A stretch of 64,000 nt of DNA from Lycorma delicatula (lineage: Eukaryota > Arthropoda > Insecta > Hemiptera > Fulgoridae): positions 36,145,020 to 36,209,019 of the forward strand of contig NC_134464.1 of assembly GCF_047948215.1 (NCBI RefSeq). The letters run 5' to 3'. Below, piece by piece: positions 58,701-64,000 of this stretch (positions are counted from its first letter, which is position 1; each line of letters starts with the position of its first letter). The notes beneath the pieces are model-generated. The model worked only from the letters and a program-made list of their open reading frames with translations. It was not told the DNA's origin and did not search any database. The translations under genes were made by a program, and so were the position numbers.

Positions 58701-60388
58701 CATTATTGTAAGTCCACCTTAACTGCTTTCATCAACATCTCAGATACGGCTTATTTTTACATCATTATCATGTCTAAAATGGCTGCTGTTACTGTTAATT
58801 TTTTTTTAGGAAATAAAGTAACTGGATACCAGATCAGGGCTGTTTGGAGGGTGTTTAAAAACTTGCCAGGCAATAGTTTGAAGCACCATTTGAGTAGATC
58901 AACTTAGTGCTGGTGAGCATAATGATGAGACAAAGCAACCTTGTTTGATAATAGGCCACATGTTTGTTTTGTATTCAGCAATAGAACCAGTTCAGTATTT
59001 CAAAACAAGTCTGTGGATTTATTTTGTATCATTTTGTGTGAAATCAAGTAAGAGGCCTTATTAATTTCCACATTCCACTCATTGATTGGCATTTACCTTC
59101 AAAGTTTTGTGAGGTGTGTTTCATCTCATCAGTATTAGTATAATTAATCAATCTTCCCTTTCATTTATATTTATTGAAAAATTAGAGCGCCATCTGTACT
59201 TGTTTTCTAATTGTCTTCAACTCACAATAGTTGAGAAACCCATATGATATTTATTTTTTATATCCAATATATTTTACTGGAAAATATTGTTTTATTTAAG
59301 AGACATTTAAAACCAGCAAAATAAAAATCAGGTCTTGAATGGTTTATCTCACTAATTACAAAGTAAATTTTTTTTTTAATGCTTTAGTCACAAAAGAGGC
59401 TACCCAGAAAATTCTTCATTATTAACACATAAATTAACATTTTCCACTTTTCGTTTGTTTATAATCCACATCACCCTACACTTTCATAATTTCAGGAAGA
59501 CAATTTTTTCTTCTATTTAAAATAAACCTGTTTGCATTTAAAATGAAATTGTGTTGGATTTTCTGGTTTTTTTTTTATGAATCTGAAACACAAAGAAAAA
59601 GATTCATATCCATTAAAAATGATGATACTTGGCTAAGACTGAGCTGATATAAAAAAAAGGTTTGACTTTCCATTGGTAGAAGGCCACATGTGTGAGGTGT
59701 TATGAGCAATTTCCTTTACTTTCTGGTTATTTCTTAAATATTTGAATGTTGCTGTTACATATATCACATGATAATACTACACGATTGATATGCTGAACAT
59801 GGTAATACAGATTACAACTTTTTTTTAATCAATATTCACGTGAAAATAGACTAATCTGTCAGGCTAGTCTAGTGGTTAAACTTGTCATCACAAAATCAGC
59901 TGATTTTTGAAATTGAGAATTGTAAGGTTTGAGTCCTGGAAAAGTCAGTCGCTTTTATATGGATTTGAATGTTAGACTGTGGATACCAGTGTTTTTTGGT
60001 GATTGCGTTTCAATTAACCACACATCTCAGGAGTGGTCAAGCTGAGTCTGTTCTAAACTACATGTTTACCGGCACATTTACGCTTACATTACACTACATC
60101 TGCAGCTATAGCCTGGCAAGCCGGTAACAGTAATTGCATTTGCCTATACACAAACTCGGACCGAGCAGTAGCTGGAAAACTGGAATACATATTTATTAAA
60201 GTGAAATTAATAATTCTTATTTTTTATTTTCAGATATGTCAGAGAGAGATTTAATTTATACCGAGACTTTAATGCAGAGAGGCAAAGAAGATTATCGCGA
60301 TAAGGAGATTGTAATTTTAGGAGGTGGAGATGGAGCACTGCTATATGAATTACTTAAAGAAAAGCCAAAATTTGTTACAATGTTGGAG
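43448..60388 (+). CDS. SMS: Spermine synthase, 5' part (225 residues in four exons, continues past window)
   Basis: Spermine synthase transfers an aminopropyl group from decarboxylated S-adenosylmethionine to spermidine, giving spermine and methylthioadenosine in the cytosol. Coding sequence joins 43448-43732, 53458-53569, 57380-57502 and 60234-60388; every intron is GT...AG and the phases (0, 1, 1, 0) agree, giving exactly 225 codons. Residues 1 to about 100 match the SMS-specific N-terminal domain, with [10 protein letters not shown] at the start. About 125-180 match the small beta-barrel domain of aminopropyltransferases, with [25 protein letters not shown] and HSK. The Rossmann catalytic domain then opens with GKEDY (190-194) and ILGGGDG (201-207), the cofactor-binding loop. 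The N-terminal domain distinguishes it from spermidine synthase. SMS proteins are usually about 360-370 residues, so roughly 140 residues, including the later catalytic aspartate, are missing because the window ends. No frameshift or internal stop is seen. Confidence 0.95.
48000..48240 (-). pseudogene. Tc1-like transposase fragment in SMS intron 2
   Basis: The minus strand reads [11 protein letters not shown], a stop, then [10 protein letters not shown], a stop, and [19 protein letters not shown]. This aligns with the conserved GPI.WPPRSPDLTPLDFFLWGYLKDKVY...P.DL..LK segment of Tc1-like transposases. The stop in place of the FFLW Trp and other changes mark it as dead. The Asp of the SSDF segment is retained. 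Confidence 0.62.
48560..48790. other. GC-rich island in SMS intron 2, probably a transposable-element piece
   Basis: The region CTTGGGGCCCAGGTTGACCT to GAGCCCTTCCCGTGGACCCC is markedly less AT-rich than the intron. A short inverted motif ACCTGAAACC / AACCTCAGGTTCAGGT is present. No protein block recognised on either strand. The minus strand contains a perfect-looking donor, GAGGTAAGTATA, near 48640. Confidence 0.4.
49195..49335 (+). repeat. Candidate retroposon-type 3' end, decayed
   Basis: CCTATGACACTCCGGATTAC, TTAGTGGTTCTTGAGACCTT, ACATACATACAAACATTTCC and CCTTTATATAGTAGA are in the usual order for the same broad repeat type as 61420-61600. Confidence 0.4.
50440..50625. other. CpG-rich island in SMS intron 2, origin unknown
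   Basis: The + strand holds AAACCGTTCGCTGG, CTTTGCGATGAGTGCTTCAC, GCAGCAAGGTGTTTCCGCCA, then ATTCGGCGGGGCGCTCAG and GACGTGTACC: at least ten CpGs in under 200 bp in an otherwise CpG-poor intron. Two + strand frames are open across it (50369-50647 and 50454-50675). The second gives [20 protein letters not shown] then [20 protein letters not shown]. Neither is recognised. Candidates are an internal promoter or alternative first exon, a recent transposable element end, or foreign DNA. Confidence 0.55.
51830..51995 (+). repeat. Candidate retroposon-type 3' region, decayed
   Basis: GTGGCTCAAATATCTCCAAA, ATTATATTGAAATTTAGTTA, TGAAAATTTTATGAAGATTG, GATGAGTCGTTGAAGAGTTA and CGCCCATTTG. No coding. 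Single copy here. Confidence 0.35.
53000..53175. repeat. Candidate transposable-element end in SMS intron 2
   Basis: TAGGGTGTATCACGTAGTTT, CCTGGGACTTTAATAATTTA, GCGAGTTAAGGCTCGTGAAA and GAGTTCAGCGCAGTC form a block denser in CpG than the flanks, of the kind found at ends of insect repeats. Single copy in the window, so not verified. Confidence 0.35.
53458..53569 (+). CDS. SMS: SMS exon 3
   Basis: The acceptor TTATACAG ends at 53457 and the donor is GCTG|GTAAGT. The exon enters in phase 0 and leaves one base in phase 1. It encodes the linker and the start of the beta-barrel domain, including [16 protein letters not shown], which aligns with the conserved PP..RGG..DRYW.TADGR region of animal SMS. 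The split codon completes as GAT (Asp) with exon 4, restoring the conserved TAD. Confidence 0.93.
54997..56136 (-). mobile_element. Tc1/mariner-superfamily transposon with inverted ends and a broken transposase
   Basis: A perfect 17-bp inverted repeat, TGAGGTCTCATTTCATA, bounds 54997-55013 and its complement 56120-56136. Similarity extends imperfectly inward for some 20 bp more. The minus strand between them reads as a DDE transposase in pieces: [18 protein letters not shown] and [10 protein letters not shown] (second Asp) near 55340-55440, [13 protein letters not shown] and [18 protein letters not shown] near 55205-55320, then [20 protein letters not shown] at 55125-55190. A stop interrupts [12 protein letters not shown], several frame changes occur, and the third catalytic Asp (LDFFLW) is Gly (LGFFLW). 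The element sits in SMS intron 3 in antisense orientation, and its length of about 1.14 kb suits a single-gene transposon of this type. Confidence 0.82.
56245..56385 (-). mobile_element. SINE family B (B2 tail)
   Basis: On the minus strand: CATGATGGAGTGCTAGCAGC (A box), CATCCGTAATATCCTGAGTT and CAAATACCAG (B box position), TCAGGCATGGTATTTGTCAC. The tail is AATAAAACTTCAATTCCATA, CTTCAAGCTTATGTGGTGAT. It is close to the copy at 16885-17035. Confidence 0.75.
57380..57502 (+). CDS. SMS: SMS exon 4
   Basis: The acceptor CTTTTACAG ends at 57379 and the donor is CAAA|GTAAGT. Both ends are phase 1. It encodes [20 protein letters not shown] followed by the substrate-pocket strand ending in [15 protein letters not shown], a hallmark of the aminopropyltransferase family. 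The codon split at the 3' end becomes AAT (Asn) with exon 5. Confidence 0.94.
58066..58119. repeat. Two overlapping, mutually exclusive hairpins
   Basis: AAATGCTTACTATTT (58066-58080) pairs with 58090-58104. TACCCTTCAAATAGTA (58082-58097) pairs with 58104-58119. Both pairings are perfect and share bases 58090-58097. The layout is typical of a local inverted copying (template switch) rather than a transposon. Confidence 0.8.
58324..58450 (+). repeat. Dispersed repeat E, copy 2
   Basis: AAGTGGTTTCCCATTGC, CACTGAGCTGAATTCATGGC, ATCAGCATGCCAAGCCTATT and AGAGTAACACCTTTACTTTA are the counterpart of 2665-2800. It lies in SMS intron 4. Confidence 0.6.
58700..59030 (-). pseudogene. Mariner-like transposase fragment in SMS intron 4
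   Basis: The minus strand carries, in shifting frames, [20 protein letters not shown] (decayed block around HDNARPH), then [20 protein letters not shown] followed by DLVSSYF. The second piece matches the mariner WEV..HPPYSPDLAPSDYHLF block carrying the third catalytic Asp, here replaced. HDNDVK follows, resembling the usual DDEVK. Stops and frame changes are frequent. The + strand over 58626-58907 also happens to be open for 93 codons, but that is the antisense shadow of this relic. Confidence 0.6.
59857..60130 (+). mobile_element. SINE family A, just upstream of SMS exon 5
   Basis: The head is GGCTAGTCTAGTGGTTAAAC (A box), then AAATCAGCTGATTTTTGAAA and GTAAGGTTTGAGTCCTGG (B box). The body has CTGTGGATACCAGTGTTTTT, TTAACCACACATCTCAGGAG and GTCAAGCTGAGTCTGTTCTA. 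The tail ends around GCCTGGCAAGCCGGTAACAG. It ends about 100 bp before the exon 5 acceptor. Confidence 0.75.
60234..60388 (+). CDS. SMS: SMS exon 5 (cofactor-binding motif)
   Basis: The acceptor ATTTTCAG ends at 60233 and the donor is GGAG|GTTTGT. It enters in phase 1 and leaves in phase 0. It encodes [20 protein letters not shown] and then the first Rossmann strand and glycine loop [10 protein letters not shown], ending VTMLE, where the ribose-binding acidic residue sits in this fold. The last 52 codons available in the window are here; no further SMS exon was recognised between 60389 and 64000. A SINE ends about 100 bp upstream and a MITE starts 47 bp downstream. Confidence 0.94.
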
Positions 60389-60435
60389 GTTTGTTAATTG
60401 ATTTTCAATGTTTAATCTCACTTATACTTAATTAG

Positions 60436-60721
60436 CCTCAGTAACAACAAAATAACCACTAAACACAGTAACAGAACCTAAAAAACAAACTGAAAAAAAA
60501 CTTAAATGTTGCAGGATGTTTTAAATCTATTTTCATTCCAGTTGACATTGAGTTCTTTTGTTTTGTGGTTTATTAGGGTTTATATTGATTAACATTTTTA
60601 TTTTTTGTTTGATGTAATTTTGGAATTTTGTACCGAGTGATGGTGTGGGATTCTGTGAAAGTCAACTTTTGGTTTTAGGTTGGTGTTACTGTTTTTGGTG
60701 GTTATTTTGTTGCTATTGAGG
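60436..60721. mobile_element. MITE family M, copy 2, just downstream of SMS exon 5
   Basis: The left end CCTCAGTAACAACAAAATAA and the complement of the right end CCTCAATAGCAACAAAATAA match at 18 of 20 bases, and the arms extend for about 50 bp through ACAGTAACA. The right half carries AAAGTCAACTTTTGGTTTTA and TTTGATGTAATTTT as in copy 1. It begins 47 bp after the exon 5 donor. No coding capacity. Target duplication not resolved. Confidence 0.78.
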
Positions 60722-61419
60722 TTATTTGGCACAGTGGTCAGTATGTTGATAAATTATTTGAATTTCCACAAAGTTAATTAAATTTATAGTAATAATATAC
60801 ACTATCTGTGAGTTCTAGCATCACAGCTGATCAGCTTATCTGTTCCATGTTGCTGCTGGACTCCAATTATACTGTACATAACTATATATTTGCCAAGGTT
60901 TGAACCATTTGGCAGAAATACACACTTTTTAGATTTTTAAATACAATTTGACTAGCATCTGAACTTAATTTTTATAACATTCTTTTCTTCAGTGTAGATG
61001 GTCTTTTTCATTTGTATTTTATACAAAACAAAGTTGATATACTTTCCTGATATTGATTTATTTATTCTTATTTTGTAGAAAAATAACACATAAAAACATT
61101 TTAAAAAATTAAAAAATGTGCTATTAAACTTCAATAACTCACCCCCAATATTGCTCCTCTCACAACTACTATGCTAGTACTTTTATTTCTTAAATATTAG
61201 GAAGACAAGTAAATAAAAAGATAAGTTTTTTACATTTTTGGGTGGGGAAGGGAAGAATTTTAGGGCAAATTATTTTTTAAATTGTAAGATAAGCACATAT
61301 TCATGCTTAATATAAGCATGCATATACACTTTATTAATGCATGCATGCATTCATTTTATTAAGCACTAAGCTTAATATAAAGTGAATTTATGTTTGCAAA
61401 ATTTTGAGAAAATTTACCC

Positions 61420-61600
61420 CAAACCCTGGAGATATTGACCCTAAAGTTTTACGAAAAAAACTGCCCCATATACATGTCTGTGCCAAGTTTCATCAGAATC
61501 TGTTTATCCAGTCAAAATCTATTAATTAAGCTTTAAACACGCCAACACACATACATACGAACATTACCCCCACTTTTTTATTTCTTTTTTTAAGCCCCTG
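61420..61600 (+). repeat. Candidate 3' end of a retroposon
   Basis: CCCTGGAGATATTGACCCTA, GTGCCAAGTTTCATCAGAAT, CTGTTTATCCAGTC and CACACATACATACGAACATT are the typical string of boxes seen at the 3' ends of RTE-like and related insect repeats. Similar but weaker boxes occur at 49200-49330 and 51840-51975. Classification is by resemblance only. Confidence 0.4.
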
Positions 61601-62920
61601 GGTCATGAAACATTGAGAAATGAAAAAAAACTCAAAACTTAATTTTTTGACTGATTACCATGTTTTCTTTCTTGCAGCATAGCAGTAGAGCTATGATGTC
61701 AGAAAAGTAATAAATAAAATAACATTGTAGTATTAAGAGTTAAATAGAGAATGATTTTAATGATTTATGATTTTAAAAAGTAGAAATTGACTTCATGTTA
61801 AAAAAACCAGTTTTTTATATTAGAAAAGAGCTTTAAAAAACAATTATGAATCTTTTAAACAAAAAATCTTTTTAAACATTTAAAGCTACACAAAAACAGA
61901 ACAAAAAATTGTCAAATATCATTGATTACTTCAATTCATGTCAGCATATACAAATATAGAGAAAAATTTTTAAATTTTAGAAATAAATAATAAATTTGCA
62001 CATTTAGAAAAATATTTACATTTATTATTAACACACAAATAAACAAGCAAATTTTGAAGATCATGAACTATTTAAATTGGCATATCTGTAATAAGTAGCT
62101 TATATGCAATTAATATGTAAATCAGTAGGTCATTCAATTATTTATTTTAATGTAATAATGGTAATTCATTACCTGACTTTATAGTATTTTGTAACTTATG
62201 ATGAATAAAGTAGCTTATTTTATTAATTGGTTAATTTTATTTTAATCTTACTATTTTAGTACGTGCATAACGATTTTGAGGTGTTTTACAACATATTAGA
62301 GCAGATAATTTTTTAATTTCCATCTTTGTAGTGCTTACCTTTTTTTTTTGTTTTGCTTTTATTTTATCTTACATTTATTTCAGTTGAACACAACTGGCTT
62401 CATAGAACCTGATAACACTGTACTATTTTACATTTACACATTTAATAAAAAAACACACAAGAAACAATAAAATGAAATTGATTAAACTGAGAAGTACAAA
62501 TATTAATTTAAAATACCAATTAAAATGGAATTCTGAATTACAAAATCGTATTACATTAATCAAATCTTAGAACATCAGAAAAGAAGCAGTTATTACATAA
62601 TATTAATCAATGATAATATATTTATTGTTAATCAAATAATGATCAAATTAAGAATAGTTTTATACATATCAAAAAAATATAAATTTCATGAGTAGACCAC
62701 TCTATCAATACATCACAACATTAATTTGTAAATTAAAAGCACTACTTCTTCAAGTTGATTACAGTAAAAAAAGGTAAACCTTGAACTGAAAAAAGAATGC
62801 AGATCTAATCTTTACAGTAAAGCTGGACAATTGTTTCAGTTGATTTCAGCACTGTTTGAACAATAGCCCAATTAGGAATAGATAACTTAATTTTTCAACA
62901 ACAGGAGTGAATGTATGTAA

Positions 62921-63121
62921 TCTGGTTTATTTTCCTACTCTGATTAGATAGTTGGGGAAATAATCTGAGACGGCTGTGAATGTTAAGCCTAATCTGCAAT
63001 ATTGAAGAGTTAATGTGTGTTTTCATTGGTTTAATTTCTTATTCTAATTAGATAGTTATGGAAGTATTCTGTGAATGTCTAGCCTAATATTCGGTATTGA
63101 ACAGTAAATGTGCATTGTCAT
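62921..63121. repeat. Two-unit tandem duplication, period about 106 bp
   Basis: Unit 1 (62921-63025): TCTGGTTTATTTTCCTACTC, TGATTAGATAGTTGGGGAAA, TGTGAATGTTAAGCCTAATC, TATTGAAGAGTTAATGTG. Unit 2 (63026-63121): TTGGTTTAATTTCTTATTCT, AATTAGATAGTTATGGAAGT, TGTGAATGTCTAGCCTAATA, TATTGAACAGTAAATGTG. It lies in SMS intron 5. Confidence 0.8.
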
Positions 63122-63320
63122 TTTGAGCCAGTTTCTTTAATTTTTTTTTAGTAAAATAGCATCTTATTTTTGCTTTCTCTAATTTATGTCTTTATGATAT
63201 AATTGTATAAATCTATGTGAAAATGAAATATTTCAGAATTTAGTACCATAAAAAGCTTTCGTTTGGTAGGTGTGGTTGTATGATGTAAATATGGTTTCAA
63301 TTGTAGATTTTATGTTATAA

Positions 63321-63743
63321 CTAACAGATCCGGCAATGCTTTGCTATTGCTAGATTTGAGTATATATATTAAATGAACACAATTAGAAGTTTGATAGGGT
63401 TGCAAAATCATCACAATTAATACTGAATATTAAGAAACTTAAAAAACATCATGGAATTTCACAAAATTTAACCTTACACTTTATAAAAGTCAGAATGAAA
63501 AAAAATTTTTAAATAAATCTAGTTGGCAAAAGAGGACTACCTACTGGATTTAATTCAAATTACTCTCTAAACACAGTAGTCAGAACACACTTTCTTTTTA
63601 CTGGTCAGATCGAGGATTTCAATAGCTGTAAATCTTCTCCAGACAACACGGACCATTTTGCAAAAACCCACACATTAATCGGTCTAGCAATTTTTTCCTT
63701 CATAGCGAACACACATATGAACATTGCCTTTTATATATATAGA
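63321..63743 (-). mobile_element. Helitron-like non-autonomous element
   Basis: On the minus strand it begins TCTATATATATAAAAGGCAA near 63743. It runs through a leader of the kind GTTTTTGCAAAATGGTCCGT and ends with the stem-like GCAATAGCAAAGCATTGCC, then GGATCTGTTAG followed by T at 63320. Start and end motifs match the element at 38886-39388. No coding capacity. It lies in SMS intron 5. Confidence 0.55.
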
Positions 63744-63774
63744 AGAAGAAAGTCTATATTGTTTTTTGTTTTTA

Positions 63775-64000
63775 AATATGTCGACACCAGCGCCATCTAC
63801 TGAGTATAGTTTTTGCAAAAAAAATTTCTTTCATTTAACTAATATATATTCTGAATATGAGCCAGATCAATTCATAAATGCAATTTTTCTAAATATCTCA
63901 ACCCCCAGCACCACCTAGCAGGTCCATCTTTTGCAAAAAATATTTCTTTCATTTAACTAATATATATTCTGAATACAAGCCAAATCAGACCATAAATACA
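63775..64000. repeat. Tandem repeat, period about 120 bp, running off the window end
   Basis: AAATATGTCGACACCAGCGC/AAATATCTCAACCCCCAGCA and ATTTCTTTCATTTAACTAAT then ATATATTCTGAATA occur twice, about 120 bp apart, with the second unit still running at base 64000. It directly follows the Helitron-like element and could be an internal satellite or a longer array. A short open frame (63724-63918) across it is not protein-like. Confidence 0.8.

Larger units (their letters stand above)
57503..60233 (+). other. SMS: SMS intron 4 (about 2.7 kb)
   Basis: GTAAGT...ATTTTCAG. It hosts the double hairpin, repeat E copy 2, the mariner fragment and a SINE A. 57510-58060 and 59040-59850 show nothing else. 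Confidence 0.88.
60389..64000 (+). other. SMS: SMS intron 5, partial
   Basis: It starts GTTTGT. The next SMS exon should begin in phase 0 with the acidic residue region after VTMLE; I found no such exon before 64000. It holds MITE copy 2, a retroposon-like piece, the 106-bp duplication, the Helitron-like element and the terminal tandem repeat. 61610-62900 is AT-rich with nothing recognised. Confidence 0.75.

Noticed and set aside
58626..58907. 93-codon + strand open frame starting [15 protein letters not shown]
   Set aside because: The minus strand at the same place carries the HPPNSPDL mariner block; the + frame has no recognisable features.
60389..64000. Further SMS exons
   Set aside because: No stretch encoding the expected D.L..I..C or NDLTA-type blocks with a phase-0 acceptor was found. 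AG sites such as 61679 lead into stops at once.
63781..64000. CRISPR array (repeated units)
   Set aside because: Units of about 120 bp with high similarity across their whole length in a eukaryotic intron; this is a tandem satellite-type repeat.

Overview
This is a eukaryotic, strongly AT-rich window (very roughly three quarters A+T by eye). Split genes with long introns, canonical GT/AG junctions and dense transposon relics point to an insect. The SINE heads and the multicopy transposon-derived ORFs remind me of hemipteran genomes; that is recall, not a search result. There is no sign of operons, prokaryotic genes, rRNA or functional tRNA genes.

One conventional protein gene is clear: the 5' two thirds of spermine synthase (SMS) on the + strand. 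A CpG-rich promoter and probable non-coding first exon lie at 26341-26516. Coding exons are at 43448-43732 (exon 2, with the start codon), 53458-53569, 57380-57502 and 60234-60388. All phases join to give 225 residues. The reading stops just after the GGGDG cofactor-binding motif, and the remaining exons lie beyond base 64000. Intron 1 is about 16.9 kb and intron 2 about 9.7 kb.

Just upstream, on the opposite strand, two coding-like stretches (25925-26050 and 25247-25489) may be exons of an unrecognised gene divergent from SMS, or a decayed coding relic. This is the least explained coding signal in the window.

Most of the rest is a transposon graveyard. (i) Tc1/mariner relics, all on the minus strand, lie at 10521-11200, 28030-28240, 48000-48240, 54997-56136 and 58700-59030. 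(ii) A hAT (ZBED5-like) element lies at 33654-36088; its right end was later tandemly duplicated. (iii) Two broken copies of an intronless, transposon-like protein family lie at 13930-15480 (+) and 22911-24573 (-); a SINE with a target-site duplication is nested in the first. (iv) A TA-flanked, inverted-repeat element spans 17834-18775. (v) A MITE family has two copies (36980-37310 and 60436-60721). (vi) Two Helitron-like elements share both end motifs (38886-39388 and 63321-63743). (vii) RTE-like LINE remnants lie at 4080-4600 and 29480-29790. (viii) At least nine tRNA-derived SINE copies fall into families that appear to share and swap heads and tails.

Layout: 1-25200 is repeat-rich intergenic sequence; 25247-26050 is the candidate divergent ORF region; 26341-64000 is SMS, whose introns hold the other elements. 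Several local tandem duplications and near-perfect hairpins are listed separately. Long AT-rich stretches with no recognisable content are recorded as such.
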